Shown here in pieces: positions 34,466 through 42,891 of a stretch of DNA of 64,000 bases (within the stretch, counting starts at the first letter, position 1; the number at the start of each line of letters is the position of its first letter). A program made the translations under genes and the position numbers. Origin of the DNA: Seohaeicola sp024304985 (GTDB lineage: Bacteria > Pseudomonadota > Alphaproteobacteria > Rhodobacterales > Rhodobacteraceae); NCBI RefSeq assembly GCF_028802875.1, contig NZ_JARAMP010000013.1, forward strand, positions 62,001 through 126,000. Direction: 5' to 3'. Below the pieces are notes generated by a model. It saw only the letters and a list, made by a program, of their open reading frames with translations. It made no database searches and had not been told where the DNA came from.

Positions 34466-35434
34466 TCAGACCTTGATGTTGACCAGCATGCGCATGACGA
34501 TCAGGTTCGCTGCCAGAAACAGACCCACGGCAATACAGGCGGGGATGAACCACGGATGGTCCAGCACGTCGTCGTAATAGTTCGGGTCCATCACATTGAT
34601 CGCGATCAGCGCGAATACCGGAAACCCCGACAGGAACTTGCCTGACCATTGCGCTTCGGCCGTGATGGCCTTGACGCGGCGGAACAGGCGGAAACGGGCG
34701 CGGATCACGCGGGACAGGCCCGCCAGGATCTCGGCAAGGTTGCCGCCAGACTGCTGCTGGATGGTCACGGCAACGGCCAGAAAGCGCAAATCCTGCATGT
34801 CCAGACGTTCGGCCATGTCCTTGAGCGCCTCGCCGATATCGCGCCCATAGGCGGATTCATCCGCAATGATGCCGAACTCGGTCGCCAACGGGTCGGCGAC
34901 TTCCTTGGCGACGATCTGGATCGCCGATGAGAAGGGATGACCCACGCGCAGCGACCGCACCATGAGTTCGACCGCGTCGGGCAATTGTTCCTCGATCATC
35001 GCGATCCGCTTGTTGGCCTTGGAGTTGACCCAGAAATAGACCCCGCCCACGCCCATGCCGACAGACAGAACCGCGCGGATCGGTGGTTCAGCCTCGGTGC
35101 CGATTGTCAGGCCGAGAAAGGCCATGACGCTGACGCCGACCATGATCATGATCAACTGTGCGGGGGTAAAGGCGATGGCCGCTTTCTGCGCCCGGTCAGC
35201 CAGCATCGAATAGAGCGGGATCGAGCGAGAGTTCATGTGCTGGCGCATTTCCTTGCGCAGCGTTTCCATCACCTCTTCCCGGCGCGTCCCTTTTTCCAGC
35301 ATCTCCAGACGCCGGTTCACGCGGTTGTTGAGGCTGATCGACTTGCCGAAAACGGTCAGATACAGCCCTTCGACCAGCACGAGAACGCCGAAGAAGATCA
35401 GCCCGTAGATAAGTGGTTCGATGCTGATGGCCAT
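34466..35434 (-). CDS. tadB: Tad pilus inner-membrane platform protein TadB
   Basis: This 322-residue T2SF-domain protein has LPDAVELMVRSLRVGHPFSSAIQ and LAVAVTIQQQSGGNLAEILAGLSRVIR, the TadB form of the consensus. Two N-terminal and two C-terminal helices anchor it. It follows cpaF by 5 bp and precedes tadC, the standard tad order. Confidence 0.92.
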   Translation of the reverse strand: MAISIEPLIYGLIFFGVLVLVEGLYLTVFGKSISLNNRVNRRLEMLEKGTRREEVMETLRKEMRQHMNSRSIPLYSMLADRAQKAAIAFTPAQLIMIMVGVSVMAFLGLTIGTEAEPPIRAVLSVGMGVGGVYFWVNSKANKRIAMIEEQLPDAVELMVRSLRVGHPFSSAIQIVAKEVADPLATEFGIIADESAYGRDIGEALKDMAERLDMQDLRFLAVAVTIQQQSGGNLAEILAGLSRVIRARFRLFRRVKAITAEAQWSGKFLSGFPVFALIAINVMDPNYYDDVLDHPWFIPACIAVGLFLAANLIVMRMLVNIKV

Positions 35435-35439
35435 GGGCT

Positions 35440-36891
35440 TTACTCCGCTGCGATGGGTTCGAAGATTGACGCTGGCAGGTCATAGCCCCACAGGCGGAAG
35501 CGTTCCGAGAAGTGGCTGCGCACGCCGGTCGCGGTGAAATGGCCGATGATCTTGTTGTCGGGGGTCAGGCCGACGCGCTGGAACTTGAAGACCTCCTGCA
35601 TCGAGATCACCTCGCCCTCCATCCCCGTGATTTCGGTGATCGACGTCATGCGGCGGCTGCCATCCTGCAAACGGTTGGCCTGCACGATCAGGTTGACGGC
35701 GCTTGCGATCTGGCTGCGCACGGCCTTGATGGGCATTTCGATGCCCGCCATGGCGATCATGTTCTCAAGACGGCTGACCCCGTCGCGGGCCGAGTTGGCG
35801 TGGATCGTGGTCATCGACCCGTCATGGCCGGTGTTCATGGCCTGCAACATGTCGATCACTTCTTCGCCGCGTGTTTCGCCGACGATGATCCGGTCAGGCC
35901 GCATCCGCAGGGCGTTGCGCAAGCAATCGCGCTGGGTCACGGCGCCCTTGCCCTCGACGTTGGGGGGGCGGCTTTCCATCCGGCCGACATGGATCTGCTG
36001 AAGCTGAAGTTCCGCCGTGTCCTCGATGGTCAGGATGCGTTCCGAGTTGTCGATGAAGGACGACAGTGCGTTCAATGTGGTGGTCTTACCCGAACCCGTT
36101 CCTCCCGAGACGATGATGTTCAGGCGCGTGGCCACGGCCGCCTGAAGATAGGCGGCCATCTCTTCGGAAAAGGCACCGAAACGCACCAGATCGTCGATCC
36201 CCAGCTTTTCCTTCTTGAACTTACGGATCGAGACAAGGCTTCCGTCAACCGCGACGGGTGGCACCATCGCGTTGAAACGCGAACCATCCGCGAGGCGGGC
36301 GTCGACATAGGGGTTGGATTCGTCCACGCGCCGGCCCACGGCCGACACGATCTTGTCGATGATCCGCAACAGGTGCTTCTCATCCTTGAAAGTGATGTCG
36401 GTCAGTTCCAGTTTGCCGCCGCGTTCCACAAAGATCCGCTGCGGGCCGTTCACCAGAATATCGTTGACGCTGTCATCCTTGAGCAATGTCTCAAGCGGGC
36501 CAAGACCCTTGACCTCGTCATACAGTTCCTGCGTCAGTTGCGTGCGATCCTCGCGGTTCAGCACGATACCCTTTTCCTCAAGCACTTCTGAAGCGATCGA
36601 GGTGATCTCGGCGCGCAGGTCACTTTCAGTGGCGGTGTCCAGCGCGCTGAGGTTCAGGTTGTCCAGCAACGACCGGTGCAGCTCCAGCTTGATCTCGCCC
36701 AGACGCTCGCGGCGTTTGCGGTCCCGGTCCATCGCGACGGTCTGCGCCGGAGCAATGGCCTGGGCCCGGCGCATCGATGGGTTGACGGCCTCGACCGGAC
36801 GCGTGGCGGGTTGCACCAACGGTTTGACCGCCGGATTTGCTGTCTTGGACGGTTGTTCCGTGCCGCCGGGCTTCTTGTAACGCGAAAACAT
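35440..36891 (-). CDS. cpaF: Tad pilus assembly ATPase CpaF/TadA
   Basis: This hexameric secretion ATPase powers pilus extension and probably retraction. The 483-residue protein has a variable Pro-rich tail (1-65) and an N-terminal domain (about 70-200). Walker A is GGTGSGKT (263-270), Walker B and the Asp/His boxes fall in RMRPDRIIVGETRGEEVIDMLQAMNTGHDGSMTTIHANSARD. All catalytic blocks are present. It follows cpaE by 22 bp. Confidence 0.95.
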   Translation of the reverse strand: MFSRYKKPGGTEQPSKTANPAVKPLVQPATRPVEAVNPSMRRAQAIAPAQTVAMDRDRKRRERLGEIKLELHRSLLDNLNLSALDTATESDLRAEITSIASEVLEEKGIVLNREDRTQLTQELYDEVKGLGPLETLLKDDSVNDILVNGPQRIFVERGGKLELTDITFKDEKHLLRIIDKIVSAVGRRVDESNPYVDARLADGSRFNAMVPPVAVDGSLVSIRKFKKEKLGIDDLVRFGAFSEEMAAYLQAAVATRLNIIVSGGTGSGKTTTLNALSSFIDNSERILTIEDTAELQLQQIHVGRMESRPPNVEGKGAVTQRDCLRNALRMRPDRIIVGETRGEEVIDMLQAMNTGHDGSMTTIHANSARDGVSRLENMIAMAGIEMPIKAVRSQIASAVNLIVQANRLQDGSRRMTSITEITGMEGEVISMQEVFKFQRVGLTPDNKIIGHFTATGVRSHFSERFRLWGYDLPASIFEPIAAE

Positions 36892-36913
36892 TCAGGGTCC
36901 CCCAATATGCGGT

Positions 36914-38173
36914 TCAGGCCGCTTCCACGTCGCTCTGACCAAGCTGATGCAGCGAAAGCGCCAGTTTCGCGATTTCCTTGCGCAACGGGTTCTTGGCCGC
37001 GCTCAGCGCCAGCGGCAGCCCGTGATCGGCCCCCTGCGTGACGGCCTTGCCACCATCGGGCAGCAGCAGGTCGATCGAGATTCCAAGGCTTTCCGCCATC
37101 CGCTTGACCCGACTCTTGCCGCTCAGATCCGTGAAGCCGGGCGAGCGATTCAGCGCGAAACGCAGTTTCTGGAATGGCAGATCCTCGGCCTGCAAGGCCC
37201 GTTTCAGGCGCAGCGCGTTCTGGGCAGACCGCATGTCCAGTTCCAGCAGCGCGAAATAGATATGTGCGCCGTTCAGAACCGCTTCGGTCCATTGCACCAG
37301 CGTGCGCGGCATGTCGATCACCACGTAATCGAAATGCTGGCGTGCCATGGCGATGATCCGGTTGATGTCCTCGGACGTCACAAGATCCAGCGGCAACATG
37401 TCCGCAGGTGATGTGAGGACATTCAGCTTCTCCTCGAACGGGATCAGCGCCGCGGTAAAGCTGTCGCCATCCATGGATTCGGTATCCGACAGAAGTTCGA
37501 ACACGGCTTCGCGGCGGGGCAGGTCCAGAAAGGTCGAGATGGAACCGTATTGCAGGTCCAGATCAAGGATGCAGACGCGCGGGTCGGGCTTGCCCTTCTT
37601 GGCGACGTTGCACAGTTCCCAAGCCAGATTCACGGCGAATGTCGTGGCACCCACGCCGCCGGCCAGACCTTGCACAGCCATGACCACACCTTCGCGATCA
37701 TGCGCCGATTTGCGCGTTGTCGGCCCCGCCTCCGTCGCCGGGGCGGACATGACGGGTGCGGGTTCGGGCTGCCTGATGCGCTGGATCGCGGCCTCAAGCT
37801 CGTTTTCCGGCAAGGGGTAGGGGACAAATTCATCGGCACCCTGCCGCAGCAACTGGTGCAGGGACGCAGGGCTGACATCCTCGGCGATCAGGATGACGCG
37901 AATGTTGCGGCTGCGGGCCTGATGAATGATTTCGCCCAGAAGGACAAGGTTGTCCTCATCCTCCTGATCCATTGCGATGGCCACGAATTCTAGCGCGTCG
38001 GCGTCCGGTTGCGCAAAGAAGGCCAGCGCCTCGCCAAAGCCCAGATCACCCCAGGTCTCACCCAGAACCGCTTCCATGTCCTCGATCAGCAGATCGAAAT
38101 TCTGAACGTCGCGACTGATCGTGCAAGCCACGATCGGCGCAGGTTCCGGAGAGTGATGCACACTGCTACTCAT
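36914..38173 (-). CDS. cpaE: Tad pilus localisation protein CpaE/TadZ
   Basis: This ParA/MinD-like protein marks the site of pilus assembly, usually a cell pole. The 419-residue protein has an N-terminal receiver-like domain (about 20-130) without a clear phospho-Asp site and a C-terminal MinD-type domain. The P-loop is AGGVGATTF (171-179), which lacks the usual Lys of the deviant Walker A, as is common in this family. The block IDMPRTLVQWTEAVL is the switch II region. It has a possible promoter about 180 bp upstream. Confidence 0.9.
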   Translation of the reverse strand: MSSSVHHSPEPAPIVACTISRDVQNFDLLIEDMEAVLGETWGDLGFGEALAFFAQPDADALEFVAIAMDQEDEDNLVLLGEIIHQARSRNIRVILIAEDVSPASLHQLLRQGADEFVPYPLPENELEAAIQRIRQPEPAPVMSAPATEAGPTTRKSAHDREGVVMAVQGLAGGVGATTFAVNLAWELCNVAKKGKPDPRVCILDLDLQYGSISTFLDLPRREAVFELLSDTESMDGDSFTAALIPFEEKLNVLTSPADMLPLDLVTSEDINRIIAMARQHFDYVVIDMPRTLVQWTEAVLNGAHIYFALLELDMRSAQNALRLKRALQAEDLPFQKLRFALNRSPGFTDLSGKSRVKRMAESLGISIDLLLPDGGKAVTQGADHGLPLALSAAKNPLRKEIAKLALSLHQLGQSDVEAA

Positions 38174-38356
38174 CTTGCCTCATGTCCTTTGACCTCGGGG
38201 GCCGTCGTCTGGCAAGGCAGGCACACTCTGAACCTCTGATGGGTCCATTCCTGTTCCGGCGTCCGACCACCCGTGCCCGGCATGTGCCGGACAAAGCTAT
38301 CCCATTGAGGTGAAGGTCGCGGAAAATATGGGCAACATTAGGGCCAAAAGATCGTA

Positions 38357-38384
38357 ATTGTACGGTTTCATCGGACGATCAAAG
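38357..38384 (-). promoter_or_regulatory. Candidate promoter for cpaE and downstream tad genes
   Basis: On the minus strand, CTTTGA (38384-38379) and TACAAT (38362-38357) are separated by 16 bp. TACAAT is a strong -10 match; the -35 is moderate. A start would fall near 38350. Confidence 0.4.
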
Positions 38385-38426
38385 CGGCCTGAAAGGCGGC
38401 GGGGCAGGGGCGTCCAACACCTGCCT

Positions 38427-38469
38427 ATGGCCCGAAAGGGCCATGCCGCTGACGCAAGGGCGCAGCCCT
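38427..38469 (-). terminator. Two tandem hairpins after the OmpA-like gene
   Basis: AGGGC-GCA-GCCCT (38457-38469) and ATGGCCC-GAAA-GGGCCAT (38427-38444, with a GNRA tetraloop) lie 87-129 bp beyond the OmpA stop. Neither has a long T-tract. They may end or stabilise the upstream transcript. Confidence 0.4.
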
Positions 38470-38555
38470 GAATGGTGCAGAAAACCGCTGTAAAGCAGGC
38501 CCTTCGCCCGACGCCATCCCTGACAGACCGGCGATCGGGCCCGAAACTCTGCGCT

Positions 38556-39221
38556 TTACTCTGCGGCAGACGGCCCTGTCGAGAAGCCGGTCAACGTGCT
38601 GGCCGGCATCGCGCTGTTGACATATTCGCGATAAATGATCTGGGCGTATTTTCCGTCCAGTTCGCCCGCGCGCTTCTCCACCACTCCGGAAACTTCGGTC
38701 ACCGTCCGGCGGTTGCGGCGCTCGCGGCCCTCGGTCACGATCAACGGCTGACGTTCGCCAAAGGACACAAGTGCCTCCAACCGGGATCGGCTGATGCCCT
38801 GCGCCGCCAGGAACGCGACCACCGCCTGCGCGCGGCGCAGCCCAAGGTTCTTGTTATAGGCATCCGAGCCCACCAGATCGGTATGCCCATAGACGCGGAA
38901 GCGCACTTCCGGGAACTGGCGGATCCAGTTGGCCTGCTCGCGCAGCGTATCTTGCGCCCCGGCGTCCAGAACGGCCGAGTTGAACGCAAAGTTCACGACT
39001 GGAGAGACTTCCTGCGAGAAGCGGCGCGACATGTCGATCAGGAAGCCCTGACGGTTCGTCATCGCCATCGTGTTGTTCATCGTCGCGTTGCCGAACGAGC
39101 CGCTGTCTATGGTGCCGCCTGCTTCGCTGTTGAAGTTGCGGTAGATCGGATCAACGCTGGAACAGGCACTTGCTGCCAACACGCTGATGAGTGCGAGGGT
39201 CTTGTACATGTTCCGTTGCAT
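38556..39221 (-). CDS. OmpA-family lipoprotein within the tad locus
   Basis: The 221-residue protein has a lipobox SACS and a C-terminal OmpA-like peptidoglycan-binding domain (about 85-205), including VNFAFNSAVLDAGAQDTL, FRVYGHTDLVGSDAYNKNLG and the RRAQAVVAFL helix. It should tether the outer membrane to peptidoglycan next to the CpaC secretin, perhaps in the role played by RcpB elsewhere. It follows cpaC by 4 bp. Confidence 0.85.
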   Translation of the reverse strand: MQRNMYKTLALISVLAASACSSVDPIYRNFNSEAGGTIDSGSFGNATMNNTMAMTNRQGFLIDMSRRFSQEVSPVVNFAFNSAVLDAGAQDTLREQANWIRQFPEVRFRVYGHTDLVGSDAYNKNLGLRRAQAVVAFLAAQGISRSRLEALVSFGERQPLIVTEGRERRNRRTVTEVSGVVEKRAGELDGKYAQIIYREYVNSAMPASTLTGFSTGPSAAE

Positions 39222-39225
39222 CCGA

Positions 39226-40659
39226 TCAGTCCATCACATAGCCATAAGAGCCGTTGAAATCCTGTTTGGCAACCTCTCCTGCAGCACCACGCAGGGCGGG
39301 CTGCCCCTCGCGCGCCACACGGCCGAACAGGAACAGGTCACGCTCGGTCGGAGGGCGGATCCGGTCGGTCGGCAGGGCTAGGGCCTCGCCGCGCGTGGGG
39401 GTGACCAGATGGGCCGTCACAATGATGACCAGTTCGGACTGCGCACGGCGGAAATCGGCGCTGCGGAACAGGGCCCCCAGAACCGGGATGTCACCCAGCC
39501 ATGGCACCTGTCCGGCGGTGTCGCGGAAGTCGTCCTGCAACAAACCGGCGACGGCAAAACTTTCGCCATCGCGCAGTTCGACCGTGGTCGATGTTTCGCG
39601 GCGCTGGAATGCGTCGATGCGGAAGGCGTTCAGCTCGATACCGTTTGACGGGTCAAGCGACGAGACAGCGGCCATCATCTCGAGGTTGATCAGGTCGCCG
39701 TCGACCACGCGCGGCACGAAGTTCAACTCGATCCCGAAGGGTTTGAACTCGACGGTGATGGTGCCACCCTCTTGCGAGATCGGCACAGGATATTCGCCGC
39801 CCGCCAGGAACTTCGCTTCCTGACCGGACAAGGCGACCAGGTTGGGTTCCGCCAGCGTCCTCACGACGCCCTTGGTTTCCAGGGCTTCCAGAAGAATTCC
39901 CACCTCGACCGCACCGGCGCCAAAGCCCAGCAGCATCGCGCCGTTGTTGGTGTTGACCGGAGGAATGCCGCCACCCAATGCGTTCGTTTGAGCACCCAGG
40001 TTGTTGAGCGTGTTGCTGCCGCCCGACAGGCCCAGATCGTTGCTGAAGGCGCTCCCGTTCAGCGCCAGCGATGCGCTCAGCGATTTCGAGACGCTGCGCT
40101 GCATTTCCGCGAAACGGACCTTGAGCATCACCTGCTGCACGCCGCCCACCGTCATCAGGTTCGAGACGCGCTCGGGCGCATAGCGTTCAGCAAGATCCAG
40201 CGCCCGCTGCAGTTTTTGCGCGCTGGACACCGTGCCTGACAGGACGATGCCGTCATTGGCCGTGCGCACTTCGATCTTTTCGCCAGGCAGGATCTGTCCC
40301 AGACGTTCCTTGAATTCACTTACATCCGCGGCCACACGCACGTCGATATTGGTGATCAACTGTCCGCTGGCATCCAGAAGCGTCAGGGTCGTGGTGCCGG
40401 GCGATTTGCCCAGCACATAGATGGTGCGCTCTGAAAGCGAGGAAATATCCGCAATTGCAGGGTTTGCGATCGAGAGTTCGGCGAAGGGAACCTCGCTTTC
40501 CACCACGACGGCGCGGTTCATGGGCACGGCAAGACTGGCCGAGCGGCCTTCCTGAAGGACGCGCACTGTTTCCGCCTGCACCTTGGGCGCGACCGCAATC
40601 TGGCCGAACCCCAGGACCAACCCCACCAGGGCGGCCCCGATAAATCTGTCCGTTTTCAT
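39226..40659 (-). CDS. cpaC: Tad pilus outer-membrane secretin CpaC/RcpA
   Basis: This forms the outer-membrane ring through which the pilus passes. The 477-residue protein has a signal peptide (cleavage near VQAETVRV), an N-terminal domain (LAVPMNRAVVVESEVPFAELSIANPAIAD) and a BON-like segment near 110-170. The C-terminal secretin core includes EVGILLEALETKGVVRTLAEPNLVALSGQEAKFLAGGEYP and VPWLGDIPVLGALFRS. The start at 40659 gives a proper signal peptide. Confidence 0.94.
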   Translation of the reverse strand: MKTDRFIGAALVGLVLGFGQIAVAPKVQAETVRVLQEGRSASLAVPMNRAVVVESEVPFAELSIANPAIADISSLSERTIYVLGKSPGTTTLTLLDASGQLITNIDVRVAADVSEFKERLGQILPGEKIEVRTANDGIVLSGTVSSAQKLQRALDLAERYAPERVSNLMTVGGVQQVMLKVRFAEMQRSVSKSLSASLALNGSAFSNDLGLSGGSNTLNNLGAQTNALGGGIPPVNTNNGAMLLGFGAGAVEVGILLEALETKGVVRTLAEPNLVALSGQEAKFLAGGEYPVPISQEGGTITVEFKPFGIELNFVPRVVDGDLINLEMMAAVSSLDPSNGIELNAFRIDAFQRRETSTTVELRDGESFAVAGLLQDDFRDTAGQVPWLGDIPVLGALFRSADFRRAQSELVIIVTAHLVTPTRGEALALPTDRIRPPTERDLFLFGRVAREGQPALRGAAGEVAKQDFNGSYGYVMD

Positions 40660-40835
40660 GTGACCTGCCTTTCCGATCACGCCTCAAATCGCGGGTCTTT
40701 GGTGCCCACCTTTCGCAGCAGAATGGTTGATTTCCATATTTATTGCAAGAATCAATAGGTTCAGCCGTCTGGCTTATGTGGATAAACAGCAACAGACGCG
40801 AAAAAACATGGTCTAGAGCGGGGCAGGCCCATGCG

Positions 40836-40870
40836 AAAGGGGCGGGCCCTGTCCGGAACCCGCCCCCTTT
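40836..40870 (-). terminator. Terminator-like hairpin between cpaB and cpaC
   Basis: AAAGGGGCGGG (40836-40846) pairs with CCCGCCCCCTTT (40859-40870) with one bulged base. On the minus strand it lies 55 bp past the cpaB stop and ends in TTTCG. It could reduce transcription into cpaC, and the 265-bp gap has room for another promoter. Confidence 0.5.
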
Positions 40871-40924
40871 AGCTGTGTTGCCTTATATAAGAGCCGCATG
40901 TGCGGTGGATCGGCCCGGCCTTTG

Positions 40925-41794
40925 TCAGTTCGTGCAGGGGATCTGCAGTTCGACCACTTCCGCGCCGCGACGGACCCGTGTGGTGCAAACCTGCTCCTGC
41001 TCGACTACGACGGCCTCTGCGATCGGTGCGCTCACAAGTCCAAGCAGGCGGCGCTGATCCACCTCGATGGCCTCGGCGATGGTGTCGTCGTTTGCGCCCA
41101 CAAGCGACAGCGACAGACGGCCCGTGGACTGTGCCTGCGCCAGACCGGCCACCTGATCGGGACGGGCGGCGACAGTCACCGTGCGGGCGATCGCGGCTTC
41201 CGCGCTTTCGCCATTGGCGCTCTGGTCCACGGCGATCAGGCGGACATTCGCCTCGATCAGCTTTGTGATCTCGCCACGGCTGCCGCCGCCGATGTCCTGA
41301 TCCACCGAGCCTGTCCAGTAGATGTCGACCCGGTCACCCGGACGCAGAAAGCCGGACACACCCGAGGCCACGTCGACCTTGATCGCAAAGGCACGCATGC
41401 CGCGCTCGATCCGCGAATTCAGCCCCGCATCCTCGCCGGGCAGGCTGATCTTGCTGGCCATGATTGCCTCGTCCTTTTCGATGGTGCGCAGGACATAGCG
41501 GGTCGGGTTGCTGGCATTCTCGGGGAAGATTTCGGACAGCGCCAGGAAGCTGCCTTCAGGGATCGCGTCCGACGGCCACTTGACCGCACGCAGATCCTCG
41601 GGCGCCAGCGGATCGCCATAGTTCAGGGTCTTTTGCGCGACAAGAACCTCGACCGTGGGAATGATCTGGCTCTGCATGCTCTGGGCCTGGGCCAGCTGCA
41701 TCTGGTAGGCGTCAAACTGTTTTTTTGCCATCATCACGGCAAAACCAGCCAGTCCGAGACCGGCGATCAGCACAAGGCCAAAAACTGCACGCAT
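40925..41794 (-). CDS. cpaB: Tad pilus assembly protein CpaB/RcpC
   Basis: The 289-residue protein has one N-terminal helix (MRAVFGLVLIAGLGLAGFAV) and an SAF domain (about 45-120: VLVAQKTLNYGDPLAPEDLR, PSDAIPEGSFLA). A larger periplasmic domain follows with FAIKVDVASGVSGFLRPGDRVDIYWTG, the CpaB consensus. It assists secretin function and pilus integrity. Confidence 0.92.
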   Translation of the reverse strand: MRAVFGLVLIAGLGLAGFAVMMAKKQFDAYQMQLAQAQSMQSQIIPTVEVLVAQKTLNYGDPLAPEDLRAVKWPSDAIPEGSFLALSEIFPENASNPTRYVLRTIEKDEAIMASKISLPGEDAGLNSRIERGMRAFAIKVDVASGVSGFLRPGDRVDIYWTGSVDQDIGGGSRGEITKLIEANVRLIAVDQSANGESAEAAIARTVTVAARPDQVAGLAQAQSTGRLSLSLVGANDDTIAEAIEVDQRRLLGLVSAPIAEAVVVEQEQVCTTRVRRGAEVVELQIPCTN

Positions 41795-42012
41795 CGTGTA
41801 ACCTTTCCTGTATCCTGTTCACGGGCATCCTGGATGCCGGAAAATGATCTGCGTCTGCCCGTCAGAGTAGTTCTGGAATATGGCCAAATGAGGGAAGCCC
41901 TTGGGATTTGGCGTGTCGCGCAGGTTGGCTGCGTCACGTCTTTTAGGGGCGGAGCGACGTCTCGTGCGCCCGTCCATTGGCCTGATGTCAGGCCAACAAT
42001 GCAGCAACCACC

Positions 42013-42204
42013 TCAGTCAAGGAATGTGGTCATAAAGCTGCTTGTATTGTCCGCAAGTCCCGTCGCCCCGTCTCGCATCGCGGTGTAGCCTGCTCCACAC
42101 AAGCCTACGACCAGTGCAGTCAATACTACCCAGTCAACTGTAACTGCGCCTTCGTTTGCGTGGCCAAATCGCGAGAACCAGGCGCGGAGTGTCGAAACTA
42201 TCAT
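42013..42204 (-). CDS. flp: Flp-like pilin, second copy
   Basis: The 63-residue protein has a short leader ending HANEG and the block G-AVTVDWVVLTA leading into a hydrophobic helix, then a small hydrophilic tail. Processing should fall after Gly19. The +5/+6 residues are Asp-Trp, where classical Flp pilins have Glu-Tyr. The start at 42204 has a GGAGA ribosome site. It lies 126 bp after the first copy. Confidence 0.8.
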   Translation of the reverse strand: MIVSTLRAWFSRFGHANEGAVTVDWVVLTALVVGLCGAGYTAMRDGATGLADNTSSFMTTFLD

Positions 42205-42330
42205 TTTCTCGTCTCCCTCCGGCAAGTGAAACAACAGGAAGACCGTGCCGGAGCGGGTCCATAAATATCGTGAAACAAAAGGCCGCACCCGGCATGGCGG
42301 GGGCGGCCAATGACGCGAGTCGAATTGTAA

Positions 42331-42516
42331 TTACATGTTGCCCGGTGCCTGAGTGCCCATAAAATCGTTGGTACGTGAGGTCAGATCACTCGCCCCCGAC
42401 TCGATCGAGGAGTAGGCCGCGATGGCCAGGCCTACGACGGCTGCGGTCAGCACAACCCAGTCAACGGTCACGGCACCGGATTCGTCTTTGCTGAAGTTCT
42501 TGAAGAATTTAACCAT
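42331..42516 (-). CDS. flp: Flp-like pilin, first copy
   Basis: The 61-residue protein has leader KNFSKDESG and the same core G-AVTVDWVVLTA, with cleavage expected after Gly14 to leave a pilin of 47 residues. GGAGGG precedes the start. This is the first gene of the tad locus and probably the major pilin, since promoter-proximal flp genes usually are. Asp-Trp again replaces the Glu-Tyr pair at +5/+6. Confidence 0.85.
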   Translation of the reverse strand: MVKFFKNFSKDESGAVTVDWVVLTAAVVGLAIAAYSSIESGASDLTSRTNDFMGTQAPGNM

Positions 42517-42891
42517 TTTGTGTCCCTCCAAAGGATCAGTTGCTCAGTTGCACAACCGCGCCGGTGACTGTCTGGGCTGTCTCTCTCTTGGCCCGTCTCC
42601 GTTTCGGTATGAGCAGATATAGCCAGCGGATTGGGGCAACAGTTTGGCCAGATTCGTGCGTTTTATCTTTTTCTGCCTTGACCTCCTAAAATTGGATTAA
42701 GTGCCTGTTATTGTTATGTAAAAAACTATCTTTTGATATGATTTCAGGGATCTTGCCAGGCTCGATTGCGGCGGCCTCGCCTCATGCGTGTGCGCGATTC
42801 GCACGAGAGGCTGGTCTTGAATCGGTTTTTCTGCGATGCTTCTTGGTAACAATCGAGCGTGATCACCACGATACAGGCAGGCATATCGGCA
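42517..42891. other. Divergent control region between flp and the transglycosylase gene
   Basis: This 375-bp gap has the most AT-rich stretch in the window (about 42655-42750). A plus-strand candidate promoter is TTGGAT (42693-42698) with TATGTA (42715-42720), spacing 16. A minus-strand TATATC lies near 42617, about 100 bp before the flp start, without a good -35. A GTG in-frame start for the transglycosylase at 42859 is possible. Confidence 0.4.

Larger units (their letters stand above)
38174..38555. other. Non-coding gap between ompA-like gene and cpaE
   Basis: This 382-bp gap splits the tad genes. It holds two tandem hairpins following the OmpA gene (38427-38469), a candidate minus-strand promoter (38357-38384) and a leader of about 177 bases before cpaE. 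No open reading frame with gene-like features is present. Confidence 0.6.

Noticed and set aside
40728..40756. TTGATT-N17-AATCAA inverted repeat upstream of cpaC as an Fnr box
   Set aside because: Half-sites resemble Fnr half-sites but are 17 bp apart instead of 4, so it does not match; it may be chance in AT-rich DNA.
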